From contig NZ_QJHB01000008.1 of the NCBI RefSeq assembly GCF_003260275.1, forward strand, positions 62,001 through 126,000: 64,000 nt of DNA, written 5' to 3'. Below, in pieces: positions 1-9,069 of the stretch (position 1 is its first letter; every line of letters starts with the position of its first letter). The DNA comes from Homoserinimonas sp. OAct 916 (lineage in GTDB: Bacteria > Actinomycetota > Actinomycetes > Actinomycetales > Microbacteriaceae). A program made the position numbers and the translations under genes. The notes under the pieces were generated by a model. It was given only the letters and a program-made list of their open reading frames with translations, did no database searches and was not told where the DNA came from.

Positions 1-72
1 ACCTTACGTTCGAGTGCCCCTGCCCAACAGTCTGTCAGATGAGTGCCCCCGCGGGTATGTAAGCTCACATCC

Positions 73-669
73 GTGACGAGGATTATCGCGGGATTCGCAG
101 GTTCGCACCGATTGCAGGTGCCGACGAGCGGTACCCGACCGACAAGCGATCGGGTGCGCGAGGCGATCTTCTCCGCCATCGCTGCCCGGTCTTCGCTCAC
201 AGGAGCACGAGTGCTCGACCTGTATGCCGGATCGGGGGCGCTCGGGCTCGAGGCCGCCAGTCGCGGCGCCAGCCACGTGGTGCTCGTGGAGAAGAACCGG
301 GCAGCCGCCCGTGTCGCGAAACGCAATGCAGACCTGGTGACCCGAGCCGCCGAGCATTCGGTTGCGGCAGACGCCCGCCCTGTGATCGTCGTGATTCCCC
401 AGGCGGCGCAGACCTTTCTGGACGCGGGAGCAGAAGCGATGCCCCAGGCCTTCGACATGGTGTTCATCGACCCGCCCTACGAGGTGGACAACCAGGCGCT
501 CGGGAAGAACCTTGAGGCACTCATGCCACTTTTGGCGCCGGAGGCCACTGTCGTGATCGAACGAAGTACACGCTCCGGTCGTCCTCAGGTTCCCTCAAAC
601 CTCGAGCTCGTGCGAGAGAAGTCCTACGGCGACACCACGCTGTTCTGGTTGGAACCCCGCGATCTCTGA
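73..669 (+). CDS. rsmD: 16S rRNA (guanine966-N2)-methyltransferase RsmD
   Basis: Rossmann-fold SAM methyltransferase that would methylate G966 of 16S rRNA during 30S assembly in the cytoplasm. The N-terminal TRIIAG...TRPTSDRVREAIFS signature of RsmD is followed by the SAM-binding LDLYAGSGALGLEA loop and the catalytic FIDPPY motif for exocyclic amine methylation. Length, 198 residues, is normal for the family. I chose the GTG at 73 because the conserved TRIIAG block follows it directly; an ATG 30 bases upstream would only add a poorly conserved tail. It converges on thiL, with a GC-rich inverted-repeat stretch in the short gap between them. Confidence 0.95.
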   Translation: MTRIIAGFAGSHRLQVPTSGTRPTSDRVREAIFSAIAARSSLTGARVLDLYAGSGALGLEAASRGASHVVLVEKNRAAARVAKRNADLVTRAAEHSVAADARPVIVVIPQAAQTFLDAGAEAMPQAFDMVFIDPPYEVDNQALGKNLEALMPLLAPEATVVIERSTRSGRPQVPSNLELVREKSYGDTTLFWLEPRDL

Positions 670-706
670 TCGGCCGACGTCGGCTGTTCAGCCGGCTCGG
701 GGCTGG

Positions 707-1867
707 TCAGCCGGCGTGACCGTCCCAGCCGCGATAGGGATCCCAGCCGGCGGTGTCGGCGGCCACCCCGTCGACGGTGACCCTGGCCGTTGCGGGGGTC
801 CCGGCCTGCCCCTCGGCTGGAGCGGTCACTCGCCCGATCACCCGGAACGGTTCGGGTATGCCGGCCGCATCGGGAAAGGTGGCGAGCAGAGCGTGATCTT
901 CGCCGCCCGCGAGCGCAGCCAGCGGGCGGGGTCCCAGCGCGGCCTCGTCGAAGTCGATGCCCACGCCGCTGGCGGCGGCAATGCGTGCCGCGTCGAGGGC
1001 CAGGGCGTCTGAGACGTCGAGCATGGCCGTCGCGCCGGCCTCAGCGGCCAACCGCCCGGCCGCGATCGGTGGGGTCGGCGCCAATTGTGCCGTGATCTCG
1101 AGCGGATGCTCGTGCCGCAGTGTGGCAGCGGCCCGCGCATCCGCCTCTCCCTCGCCGTCCACTGCCCCCGCGAACAGCAGCGCGAGGCCCGCACCGGCAC
1201 GGCCCAGCTCACCGGCGATCGCGACGACATCGCCGACGCGCGCGCCCGAACGGGTCACCGGGGCACGACCCTCCAGGTCGCCGAAGGCTGTGACCGCGAT
1301 GGTGAGCGTCTGTGAGACCGACAGGTCGCCGCCGACCACCCCGCAGCCGGGCGCCATCCGGGCGCAGGCCTCTCGCAAACCGTCTGCAATGCCTTCCAGC
1401 GTTGACACGGGTGTGTCAGTCGGCGCGGCGATCGCGACCACCAGTGCCGTCGGTACGGCCCCCATCGCGGCGACGTCGGCAAGGTTGGATGCCGCCGCCT
1501 TCCAACCCAGGTCGTGTGGCGTCGACCAGGCCAGCCGAAAGTCTGGACCGTGGATCATCATGTCGGTGGTCACCACGAAGCGCCCGTCCGGCGCAGCGAT
1601 CACCGCGGCGTCATCACCGGGGCCGAGCAGCGCTGCACGGGCCGCGGGCAGCCGCGGAAAGATGCGGGCCAGAACGGCGAGTTCCCCGACGGCACCGACG
1701 GTGTCCTCAACCCCACCGGTTTCGTCGACGCTGTAATTCTCGTCGACGCTGTAATTCTCGCCGGCGCTGTAACTTTCGTCGGCGCGGTAAGATTCCTCGG
1801 CGTTGCCGGTGTCGCCGACACCCCTGTCACGCCTGTGACCTGCCTGCGGTGAAGATGAAGCTCCCAT
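707..1867 (-). CDS. thiL: Thiamine-monophosphate kinase ThiL with repeat-bearing N-terminal extension
   Basis: Phosphorylates thiamine phosphate to the cofactor thiamine diphosphate (AIR-synthase/PurM-like ATP fold). Family marks are LGPGDDAAVI near the start of the core, TTDMMIHGPDF, AASNLADVAAMGA, GCGVVGGDLS and the late AMLDVSDALALDA motif. The core begins only about 48 residues after the ATG at 1867. The extension consists of a degenerate six-residue repeat (ESYRAD, ESYSAG, ENYSVD, ENYSVD) that is not part of any ThiL domain. No alternative start codon is visible between the repeat and the core, so the extension is probably translated. The start lies only 25 bases from that of the divergent lipoprotein gene, so their promoters must lie inside each other's coding sequence or leaders. 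Confidence 0.93.
   Translation of the reverse strand: MGASSSPQAGHRRDRGVGDTGNAEESYRADESYSAGENYSVDENYSVDETGGVEDTVGAVGELAVLARIFPRLPAARAALLGPGDDAAVIAAPDGRFVVTTDMMIHGPDFRLAWSTPHDLGWKAAASNLADVAAMGAVPTALVVAIAAPTDTPVSTLEGIADGLREACARMAPGCGVVGGDLSVSQTLTIAVTAFGDLEGRAPVTRSGARVGDVVAIAGELGRAGAGLALLFAGAVDGEGEADARAAATLRHEHPLEITAQLAPTPPIAAGRLAAEAGATAMLDVSDALALDAARIAAASGVGIDFDEAALGPRPLAALAGGEDHALLATFPDAAGIPEPFRVIGRVTAPAEGQAGTPATARVTVDGVAADTAGWDPYRGWDGHAG
1722..1793. repeat. Four tandem 18-bp units inside the 5' end of thiL
   Basis: Unit tcgtcgacgctgtaattc, copies 1 and 2 identical and copies 3 and 4 diverged at several positions. The unit is a multiple of three, so the thiL frame stays open and the array encodes a six-residue repeat. 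Read directly from the sequence. Confidence 0.9.
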
Positions 1868-1892
1868 ACACAAACGGTAGCCTGAACTCGAC

Positions 1893-2402
1893 ATGACGCA
1901 CCCCACTTCGCCGCGCACGCCTCGTCGCACGCCCCTTGTTCTTCTGCTGGTTGCCGCGACGGTCGCCCTCACCGGCTGCGCGCCGATCGTGCCGATGGAT
2001 CCCGCCCCGGATGCGGTGAACCCCGAGTGCGCCGAGATGATCGTGCGCCTGCCGCAGCAGGTGGCGGATCTCGACATCCGCCAGACGAACGCGCAGGCGA
2101 CCGGCGCGTGGGGCCAACCGGCGGCGGTACTGCTGCGCTGTGGTGTGCCGCCGATCGGGCCGACCACCCTTCCGTGCCTGAACATCAACGGGATCGACTG
2201 GATCGAAGACACCTCAGACGCGCCGATGCTCCGCTACCAGGCCTATGGCCGCATCCCGGCCACCGAAGTGGTCATCGACTCGTCGAAGATCTCCGGCACC
2301 ACGGCACTGATCGACCTCGGCGCGGTGATCTCCCTGGTGCCGCAGACCCGTGAGTGCGTGGGCCCACAGGATCTCGCCCCCTCCCCGTCTCCCTCCGGTT
2401 AG
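1893..2402 (+). CDS. DUF3515 family lipoprotein
   Basis: Probable secreted lipoprotein of 169 residues. A basic N-terminus (PRTPRRT) precedes a hydrophobic stretch ending in the lipobox LTGC, with the lipidated Cys at residue 29. The mature part carries the actinobacterial DUF3515 pattern: CAEMIVRLPQQVADLDIR, AWGQPAAVLLRCGV, GIDWIEDTSD and TREC near the end. The same order (thiL or ddl neighbours) is common for this family in Actinobacteria. Function is unknown; location on the outer face of the membrane is inferred from the lipobox. A Pro/Ser tail follows the last conserved segment. Confidence 0.88.
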   Translation: MTHPTSPRTPRRTPLVLLLVAATVALTGCAPIVPMDPAPDAVNPECAEMIVRLPQQVADLDIRQTNAQATGAWGQPAAVLLRCGVPPIGPTTLPCLNINGIDWIEDTSDAPMLRYQAYGRIPATEVVIDSSKISGTTALIDLGAVISLVPQTRECVGPQDLAPSPSPSG

Positions 2403-2410
2403 CCGCCCAC

Positions 2411-2458
2411 CCCGCTACCCAACCCGCAACTCGTCCCGCTACCCAACCCGCAACTCGT
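2411..2458. repeat. Exact tandem duplication of a 24-bp unit in an intergenic gap
   Basis: Two adjacent identical 24-base units beginning cccgctaccc, followed up to about 2488 by shorter degenerate copies of cccgcaac/acacgt. It lies just after the DUF3515 stop. The rest of the gap to 2683 holds no gene I can support. Confidence 0.85.
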
Positions 2459-2640
2459 CCCGCAACACACGTCCCGCAACCCACGTCGCCGGTCCCACCT
2501 CCGGCCCTCCCGGCCCTCCCCGCACTCGGTCGCGTCAAAAACTCAGGATGACAGGGGCGCCGACGCGCACAGGCCATCGGCAGGGCTGTGCTCCTGAAGT
2601 TGTGCTCCGCGAAGGCGGGGTGATTGGCCGACGTCTGGGG

Positions 2641-2700
2641 CGGTCAGCGGCGGTCGGGGGCGGTCAGCGGCCGTCGAGGGCGGTCAGCGGCCGTCCAGGG
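2641..2700. repeat. Three tandem 20-bp units overlapping the 3' end of ddl
   Basis: Units are cggtcagcggcggtcggggg, cggtcagcggccgtcgaggg and cggtcagcggccgtccaggg. The third contains the last codons and stop of ddl (LDGR-stop), so the array looks like outward duplication of the gene's own 3' end into the intergenic DNA. Confidence 0.88.
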
Positions 2701-3778
2701 CGAGCGCGATCAGCTCGTCGATCAGCGCCGGGTAGCTCATTCCGCTTTCTTGCCAGCATTTCGGGAACATGGAGATCGGGGTGAATCCCGGCATCGTGTT
2801 GATCTCGTTCAGCACGAATCCGTCGTCGCCGAGAAAGAAGTCGACCCGGGCGAGTCCGGCGCCGTCGATGGCGTTGAACGCCCGCACCGACAACTCCTGC
2901 AGCTCGGCCAGCAGCTCGCCGGTCAGGTCGGCCGGGCATTCGAGCTCCACCCCCGGTGCCGCGAGATATTTCGAGTCGAAGTCGTAGAAGTCGCGCCCCG
3001 TGAGCACGACCTCGCCGGCAACGGACGATGCCCGGGCATCGGCACCCGCGCGGCCGCCGAGCACCGCACACTCGATCTCGCGTCCGACGACCGCCGCCTC
3101 GATGAGCACCTTGTCGTCTTCGGCCAACGCCAGCGTCATCGCTGCATCGAGGTCGGCGAGCGACGCCACCTTGGAGACGCCCACGCTGGATCCGGCGCGC
3201 GCGGGCTTCACGAAAACGGGCAGACCCAGTTCGTCGAGTGCCGCGCGGGCCTTCTCGGGTGACGTGACCCAGTCGCGGGCAGAAAGCACGACCCACGGTG
3301 CCACGGCGATCCCCTCGGCCTTGAGAACCGTCTTGGTGAAGTGCTTGTCCATGCCCACCGCGGATGCCAGCACACCGGAACCCACGTAAGGCAGGTCGAC
3401 CAGCTCGAGCATGCCCTGAATCGTGCCGTCCTCGCCGAACGGGCCGTGCAGGATCGGAAAGACCACGTCGACCTGCCCTAACGAGCGCACCTGTCCCTGG
3501 GCATCCGTCGCCGTCAACTCGTGGCCGAGTGCATCGACGGGCCACGCGACCCGAGTGCCGTTGTCGGGCACTTCGGGCATGTGATCGACGTCGAATGTGT
3601 AGTCGAGAACCTCCGCACCCATCAGGACATACGCGCCGTCCCGGGTCAGACCGACCGGGATCACATCGTAACGCTCCGGGTCAAGCGCGTGGAGCACTCC
3701 CGCCGCCGTGACGCAGCTGACCGAATGCTCGCTTGAGCGTCCCCCAAAAAGTAGTGCCACCGTGAGTCTGCGAGTCAT
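2684..3778 (-). CDS. ddl: D-alanine--D-alanine ligase
   Basis: ATP-grasp ligase making D-Ala-D-Ala for peptidoglycan precursors in the cytoplasm. The 364-residue protein begins with the standard VALLFGGRSSEHSVS segment, contains PILHGPFGEDGTIQGMLEL, the PYVGSGVLASAVGMDK core and the metal/ATP site NEINTMPGFTPISMFPK near the end. The start is fixed by the family N-terminus; it lies 98 bases inside the 3' end of gpsA, which is upstream on the same strand. It is the last gene of the minus-strand run leuC-leuD-murA-plsC-gpsA-ddl, which pairs cell-wall and phospholipid precursor enzymes. Confidence 0.96.
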   Translation of the reverse strand: MTRRLTVALLFGGRSSEHSVSCVTAAGVLHALDPERYDVIPVGLTRDGAYVLMGAEVLDYTFDVDHMPEVPDNGTRVAWPVDALGHELTATDAQGQVRSLGQVDVVFPILHGPFGEDGTIQGMLELVDLPYVGSGVLASAVGMDKHFTKTVLKAEGIAVAPWVVLSARDWVTSPEKARAALDELGLPVFVKPARAGSSVGVSKVASLADLDAAMTLALAEDDKVLIEAAVVGREIECAVLGGRAGADARASSVAGEVVLTGRDFYDFDSKYLAAPGVELECPADLTGELLAELQELSVRAFNAIDGAGLARVDFFLGDDGFVLNEINTMPGFTPISMFPKCWQESGMSYPALIDELIALALDGR

Positions 3779-4838
3779 CGATCATCCTTTCGCCCTGGGG
3801 TTCGTCGGGGTTCGTGGTCAGATGTGGGGCCAGTTCACGCGGGTCGAGAGTGCCGGCGAGCACCTGGCCAACCTGATGGGCGATCGGCATGGCCACACCT
3901 CTGGCGCGCGCCAGCGTCAGCACGGGCTCCACCGAAGACAGGCCCTCTGCGGTCTGTTCCATGCTGGCCATCACATCGGCCAGGGTGTAACCCTGCCCGA
4001 GTAGCCGGCCGGCCGTGTTGTTCCTCGACAGCGGTGACTGGCAGGTGGCGATCAGGTCGCCGAGCCCGGCCAGTCCAGACAGCGTGTCTGCCCGTCCCCC
4101 GTAGGCCACGGAGAACTCGGTCATCTCGACCAGTCCGCGGGTGATGATCGTCGCCTTCGTGTTCTCCCCGTGCCCCACTCCGTCGACGATGCCGATGGCC
4201 AAGGCGATCAAGTTCTTGAGCACCCCGCCGAACTCGGTGCCGATCACGTCAGTGTTGATGAACGAGCGAAAATACCGGTTGGTTGCGGTGACCGCGATCT
4301 TCTGCGCGGTCTCACTGCTGATCGATGAGATCACCGCCGCCGTCGGCTGCTCCCGGGCGATCTCCAAGGCGATGTTGGGGCCAGATGCAACGGCGATAAG
4401 TTCCGGGGCGACCTTCAGTCCGGTCTCGATCACCTCGCTCATGCGAAGGCCCGAGCCCTTCTCGATACCCTTCATCAGGCTGACAACGATTGCCCCGGGC
4501 TCCAGGTACCGGCCAATATCGACGAGGTTCTCCCGAACGCTCTGGCTGGGCAGCGAGATGAACACCTGGTCGGCGCCGCGAAGCGCCTGCGCCAGGTCGC
4601 TGGTCGCCTGCAGAGACCGCGGCAGGTTGATGCCAGGCAGGTAGGAGCTGTTGCGTTTGGCTTCGGAGATCTCCTTCGCCTGTTCGGGTCGTCTCGCCCA
4701 CAGGGTGACCGGGGAGCCCCCGTCGGCGACGATCTTGGCGAAGGTTGTTCCCCAACTGCCCGCCCCCAGAACGGCGACGCGGCCGGTGCTGCGGTTCGCT
4801 GCAGGGGCTTTGGCTGCGGTGCGCCTATTCGGAGTCAA
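3681..4838 (-). CDS. gpsA: NAD(P)H-dependent glycerol-3-phosphate dehydrogenase
   Basis: Makes sn-glycerol 3-phosphate from dihydroxyacetone phosphate for phospholipid synthesis. The dinucleotide fold VAVLGAGSWGTTFAKIVA is followed by SLMKGIEKG, ASGPNIALEIA and the catalytic-lysine segment GVLKNLIALAIGIVDG. A TTG start at 4838 is chosen because AAGGAG lies 10 bases upstream and no ATG/GTG lies between it and the fold; it overlaps the plsC stop by 14 bases. At 385 residues it is longer than the usual 330-340. The extra C-terminus (DDSQTHGGTTFWGTLKRAF...) is encoded in DNA shared with the 5' end of ddl. Confidence 0.93.
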   Translation of the reverse strand: MTPNRRTAAKAPAANRSTGRVAVLGAGSWGTTFAKIVADGGSPVTLWARRPEQAKEISEAKRNSSYLPGINLPRSLQATSDLAQALRGADQVFISLPSQSVRENLVDIGRYLEPGAIVVSLMKGIEKGSGLRMSEVIETGLKVAPELIAVASGPNIALEIAREQPTAAVISSISSETAQKIAVTATNRYFRSFINTDVIGTEFGGVLKNLIALAIGIVDGVGHGENTKATIITRGLVEMTEFSVAYGGRADTLSGLAGLGDLIATCQSPLSRNNTAGRLLGQGYTLADVMASMEQTAEGLSSVEPVLTLARARGVAMPIAHQVGQVLAGTLDPRELAPHLTTNPDEPQGERMIDDSQTHGGTTFWGTLKRAFGQLRHGGGSAPRA

Positions 4839-5565
4839 AGCGACCCGTCTCCTTCTGGTTGTGCTGGGTCGGGTTCCAGCGCAACTCGGGTGCGGGCTCT
4901 CCCCGAAGATCGACCAACTGTGCCGTGATCGCATCCATGATCCGCGTCGTCGCCTCATTCATGGTCGCCGAGTCCATGCTGCGGCCCTTGAAATCAGACA
5001 GGTCGACAGGGTCGCCGATCTTGATGGTCACGTGTTTGCGCGGAAAGAAGCTGATCTTCTTCGAGTACCGGGCCATGATCTGCTGTGTGCCCCAATGAGC
5101 GATCGGGATGACCGGAATGTCGTGCTGCAGAGCAAGCCTGGCTGCGCCCGTCTTCCCGCGCATCGGCCACATGTCGGGGTCGCGGGTGAGCGAGCCCTCG
5201 GGGTACACCACCACGCACTGGCCACGGTCGACCAACCGGATGGCCGCCTGCACCGGCTGGTTGTGACGTCCCGAGCCGGCGCGCACTACTGGGATCTGGC
5301 CTGTTTTGCTCAACAGCCAGCCCAACACGGGCACCTCGAACAACGACGCCTTCGTCATGAACCTGGGCGCCCGGCCCAACCGCCACGACACCAGACCGAT
5401 CACCAGCGGGTCGATCTCGCTGTAATGGTTCGGAGTCAACACGTACGAGCCGGTCTTCGGCAGTTTCTGGCCGTCGATGATGGTGTAGCGGGCGATCACG
5501 TTCATGATCGGCAGGACGATGGCCGCGATGGGCCAGAAGAACGACGGTCTCGACTTTTCACTCAC
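4825..5565 (-). CDS. plsC: 1-acyl-sn-glycerol-3-phosphate acyltransferase
   Basis: Membrane-associated acyltransferase forming phosphatidic acid from lysophosphatidate. The HX4D catalytic motif is NHYSEIDP (around residue 46), the glycerol-phosphate binding motif is VYPEGSLTRD, and a hydrophobic N-terminal segment (FFWPIAAIVLPIMNVIA) would anchor it. The 246-residue length is normal. It sits directly upstream of gpsA, whose product supplies the acyl acceptor after the first acylation, so the pair forms a small phospholipid unit within the operon. The gap to murA upstream is seven bases. Confidence 0.92.
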   Translation of the reverse strand: MSEKSRPSFFWPIAAIVLPIMNVIARYTIIDGQKLPKTGSYVLTPNHYSEIDPLVIGLVSWRLGRAPRFMTKASLFEVPVLGWLLSKTGQIPVVRAGSGRHNQPVQAAIRLVDRGQCVVVYPEGSLTRDPDMWPMRGKTGAARLALQHDIPVIPIAHWGTQQIMARYSKKISFFPRKHVTIKIGDPVDLSDFKGRSMDSATMNEATTRIMDAITAQLVDLRGEPAPELRWNPTQHNQKETGRFDSE

Positions 5566-5572
5566 GCGGCTA

Positions 5573-6943
5573 TTATCCCGCGAGATGGAAGTCTGCCCCG
5601 AGCGCCTCGAGTTTCATGATGAAGTTCTCGTATCCGCGACTGATGATTCCCACATTGCTGACGGTGGAGGTTCCCTCCGCCGTCAACGCCGCGATCAAGT
5701 GGCTGAACCCGCCCCGCAGGTCGGGAACGACGATGTCGGCCCCGTGCAGTTGCGAAGGGCCCGAGATCACGGCCGAGTGGTCGAAGTTGCGCCGCCCGAA
5801 CCGGCAGGCGTGCCCGCCCAGGCATTCCTTGTGGATCTGGATCGTGGCACCCATCTCGATCAGCGCGTCGACGAAGCCGAATCGCTGCTCATACACGGTC
5901 TCGTGCACGATCGACACACCCTGTGCCTTGGTCAGCGCGACCACGAGCGGCTGCTGCCAATCGGTCATGAACCCGGGGTGCACATCCGTCTCGATCACCA
6001 CCGGCTTGAGGTCGCCGCCCGGATGCCAGAACCGGATGCCGTCGTCGAGGATCTCGAACTGGCCGCCGACCTTGCGAAAGATGTTCAGGAAAGTCAGCAT
6101 CTCGGCCTGCTTGGCACCGCCGACGACGATGTCGCCCTCGGTCGCCAGCGCTGCGACCGCCCAGCTGGCGGCTTCGTTGCGGTCGAACAACGCACGATGG
6201 GTGTACCCCTCGAGGCGGTCGACCCCTTCGATGCGGATCACCCGGTCGGTGTCGACGGTGATGATCGCGCCCATCTTTTGAAGGATGTTGATCAGGTCCA
6301 TGATTTCGGGCTCGATCGCGGCGCCGGTGAGCTCTGTGATTCCCTTTGCCCGCACCGCGGTGAGCAGCACCTGCTCAGTGGCGCCCACGCTGGGGTACGG
6401 CAACGACACCTTGGCGCCGACCAGCCCGTCGGGTGCCGACATGCGGATTCCGCTCGGCAGCTTCTCGATCACCGCACCGAAATTGCGCAGTACATCCAGG
6501 TGGAAGTCGATCGGCCGGTCGCCGATGCGGCACCCTCCGAGGTCGGGAATGAACGCCTGGCCGAGCCGGTGCAACAGCGGGCCGCAGAACAGGATCGGGA
6601 TGCGGCTGGATCCGGCGTGGGCGTCGATCGCGGCGAAGTGCGCACTCTCCACGTCGACCGGGTCGAGAATCAGTTCTCCGTCTTCGTCACCGGCGACCAC
6701 GGTGACCCCGTGCACCTCGAGCAGCCCTTTGACGACCCGCACGTCGCTGATGTCGGGAACGTCCCGCAAGACGCTGGGAGACTCCCCCAGAAGTGCTGCC
6801 ACCATCGCCTTGGTGACCAGGTTCTTGGCTCCGCGAACGTCGACGCGGCCACGCAACGGACGTCCACCGTTGATGACGATCTTGTCGTGGTGGAGCCCCA
6901 CGAGCTCTCCTGAGGATTTTGAGTCGTGAAGGAGTGAATTCAC
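5573..6943 (-). CDS. murA: UDP-N-acetylglucosamine 1-carboxyvinyltransferase
   Basis: First committed step of peptidoglycan synthesis: transfers enolpyruvate from PEP to UDP-GlcNAc. The catalytic lysine is in RGAKNLVTKAM (Lys40) and the PEP-binding cysteine is in GGCRIGDRPID (Cys138). The usual fosfomycin target is therefore present, unlike mycobacterial MurA, which has Asp there. The GTG at 6943 begins one base after the leuD stop; a second GTG at 6901, with AGGAG five bases upstream, has the better ribosome site and would shorten the protein by 14 residues. Both are compatible with the fold. Confidence 0.94.
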   Translation of the reverse strand: MNSLLHDSKSSGELVGLHHDKIVINGGRPLRGRVDVRGAKNLVTKAMVAALLGESPSVLRDVPDISDVRVVKGLLEVHGVTVVAGDEDGELILDPVDVESAHFAAIDAHAGSSRIPILFCGPLLHRLGQAFIPDLGGCRIGDRPIDFHLDVLRNFGAVIEKLPSGIRMSAPDGLVGAKVSLPYPSVGATEQVLLTAVRAKGITELTGAAIEPEIMDLINILQKMGAIITVDTDRVIRIEGVDRLEGYTHRALFDRNEAASWAVAALATEGDIVVGGAKQAEMLTFLNIFRKVGGQFEILDDGIRFWHPGGDLKPVVIETDVHPGFMTDWQQPLVVALTKAQGVSIVHETVYEQRFGFVDALIEMGATIQIHKECLGGHACRFGRRNFDHSAVISGPSQLHGADIVVPDLRGGFSHLIAALTAEGTSTVSNVGIISRGYENFIMKLEALGADFHLAG

Positions 6944-7540
6944 CTATTTCACCGGCAATGTCTTGGGCCGCCAGCTTTCGCGACGGGATTCGAATTCTGT
7001 GATTCGCGCTTCGTCACGCAATGTCAGCCCGATGTCATCCAATCCTTCGAGCAGGCGCCACCTAGTGTAATCATCTATCCCGATAGAAATGGTGTACTCG
7101 CCGATACTCGCGGTGCGCTCCACCAGGTCGACGGTGATCTGCACGCCGGGGTCTTCGTCGATCATCTGCCAGATGTGTTCCACCTCGGCTTCGGTGATCT
7201 GCCCGGCCAATAGTCCCTGCTTGCCCGCGTTACTGCGGAAGATGTCGCCGAATCGGGGGCTCAGCACTGCCGTGAAGCCGAAATCACGCAGAGCCCAGAC
7301 AGCGTGCTCCCGGGAGGAACCGGTGCCGAAGTCCGGCCCGGCGATCAGCACTCCGCCGTGGGCGAACTCTGGCTTGTTCAGCACGAACTCGGGGTCCTGC
7401 CGCCAGTTGGCGAACAAGGCGTCTTCGAATCCGGTTCGGGTCACGCGCTTCAGGAACACGGCGGGGATGATCTGGTCCGTGTCGACGTTGCTGCGCTTCA
7501 TCGGAACGGCGGCGCCGGTCACACTGGTGATCTTCTGCAT
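6944..7540 (-). CDS. leuD: 3-isopropylmalate dehydratase small subunit
   Basis: Swivelling subunit that, with LeuC, isomerises 2- to 3-isopropylmalate in leucine synthesis. The 198-residue protein begins [26 protein letters not shown] and has the substrate-binding loop [20 protein letters not shown]. The ATG shares its A with the last base of the leuC TAA stop, so translation of the two subunits is coupled. Longer upstream open frame is only the leuC region read out of frame. Confidence 0.96.
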   Translation of the reverse strand: MQKITSVTGAAVPMKRSNVDTDQIIPAVFLKRVTRTGFEDALFANWRQDPEFVLNKPEFAHGGVLIAGPDFGTGSSREHAVWALRDFGFTAVLSPRFGDIFRSNAGKQGLLAGQITEAEVEHIWQMIDEDPGVQITVDLVERTASIGEYTISIGIDDYTRWRLLEGLDDIGLTLRDEARITEFESRRESWRPKTLPVK

Positions 7541-9003
7541 TATGTATTCCTCGTCTCGGTCGCTGCGGCGTCTTGTTCGATGTCCCACGGGCTCGAGAGC
7601 GTTCCACGGATAGCGGTGGCCGCCGCCACGAGCGGCGAGACCAGGTGGGTGCGGCCACCCTTGCCCTGGCGTCCCTCGAAGTTGCGGTTCGAGGTGGATG
7701 CGCAGCGCTCCCCCGGGGCCAGTTGGTCGGGGTTCATACCGAGGCACATGGAGCAGCCCGCGAAGCGCCACTCCGCGCCGAAGTCGGTGAAGATCTTGTC
7801 GATGCCCTCCGCCTCCGCCTCGATGCGCACTCGGGCTGATCCCGGAACCACCATGACCCGCAGGTTGTCGGCCTTCGTGTGCCCCTTGACGATCTCCGCC
7901 GCCGCACGCAGGTCTTCCACCCGTGAGTTGGTGCACGAACCGATGAACACGGTATCGACCCTGATCTGCTTCATCGGGGTGCCGGCCTCAAGATCCATGT
8001 AAACCAGTGCTCGCTCGGCAGCGCTGCGCTCGTTCGGGTCATCGATGGTGGATGGGTCGGGAACGACTTCGCTGAGCGGCACACCCTGGCCAGGGTTGGT
8101 GCCCCAGGTGACGAAGGGTTCGAGTTCATCCGCGTCGATGAAGACCTCGGCGTCAAAGACTGCGCCCTCGTCGGTGGGCAGGGTCTTCCAGTAGGCGAGG
8201 GCGTCGTCCCAATCCTGGCCGGCGGGGGCGTGGGCCCGGCCTTCGAGGTAACGGTAGGTGGTCTCGTCGGGCGCGATCATTCCTGCGCGGGCACCGGCTT
8301 CGATCGACATGTTGCAGATGGTCATCCGGCCCTCCATCGAGAGCGCTCGGATCGCGGAGCCGCGGTATTCGAGCACGTAACCCTGGCCGCCTCCGGTGCC
8401 GATCTTCGCGATCACCGCGAGGATGATGTCTTTCGCGGTCACACCGGGGCGCAGGGCGCCCTCGACGTTGATCGCCATCGTCTTGAACGGTTTCAACGGC
8501 AGGGTCTGAGTCGCCATCACGTGCTCGACCTCGCTCGTGCCGATGCCGATTGCGATGGCCCCGAACGCGCCGTGCGTGGACGTGTGTGAATCGCCGCAGA
8601 CGACCGTCAAACCCGGCTGGGTGAGCCCCAGTTGCGGACCGATGATGTGCACGATGCCCTGCTCGATGTCACCGAGCGAGTGCAGGCGTACCCCGTACTC
8701 CGCGGTGTTGGCGCGCAGCGTGTCGATCTGCGTCCGGCTGACCGGGTCGGCGATCGGTTTGTGAATCTCCAGGGTCGGCGTGTTGTGATCTTCGGTGGCG
8801 ATCGACAGGTCGGGCCGGCGCAGCGGCCGGTTCGCCAGTCGGAGCCCGTCGAACGCCTGCGGACTGGTCACCTCATGCAACAGGTGCAGGTCGATGTAGA
8901 TCAGGTCTGGGGCGCCGTCGGAGCCCGGCACGACAACATGGTCGTCCCACACCTTCTGGGCCAACGTGCGTGGCGCCGTGGCTGTTTTCGCTGCTGTGTT
9001 CAT
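7540..9003 (-). CDS. leuC: 3-isopropylmalate dehydratase large subunit
   Basis: Aconitase-family iron-sulfur catalytic subunit, 487 residues. The 4Fe-4S ligands are visible in FIGSCTNSR and in [10 protein letters not shown]; the conserved [14 protein letters not shown] and [11 protein letters not shown] segments are present. It is the first gene of a minus-strand operon whose downstream members are cell-wall and lipid genes, so leucine synthesis and envelope synthesis may share a transcript. A possible short leucine-codon leader peptide lies 66 bases upstream. Confidence 0.97.
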   Translation of the reverse strand: MNTAAKTATAPRTLAQKVWDDHVVVPGSDGAPDLIYIDLHLLHEVTSPQAFDGLRLANRPLRRPDLSIATEDHNTPTLEIHKPIADPVSRTQIDTLRANTAEYGVRLHSLGDIEQGIVHIIGPQLGLTQPGLTVVCGDSHTSTHGAFGAIAIGIGTSEVEHVMATQTLPLKPFKTMAINVEGALRPGVTAKDIILAVIAKIGTGGGQGYVLEYRGSAIRALSMEGRMTICNMSIEAGARAGMIAPDETTYRYLEGRAHAPAGQDWDDALAYWKTLPTDEGAVFDAEVFIDADELEPFVTWGTNPGQGVPLSEVVPDPSTIDDPNERSAAERALVYMDLEAGTPMKQIRVDTVFIGSCTNSRVEDLRAAAEIVKGHTKADNLRVMVVPGSARVRIEAEAEGIDKIFTDFGAEWRFAGCSMCLGMNPDQLAPGERCASTSNRNFEGRQGKGGRTHLVSPLVAAATAIRGTLSSPWDIEQDAAATETRNT

Positions 9004-9069
9004 CTGAGTTTTTTCCTTGAACTGTGTGAGTGGTCAGCCGATGACAGACACCGCGACGAGCCAGGCTGT

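Noticed and set aside
5504-6913. Long antisense frame over murA, and similar frames over crtI, leuC, ddl and paaZ
   Set aside because: Typical high-GC antisense shadows with Asp/His/Arg-rich composition and no domain; the sense frames carry catalytic motifs.
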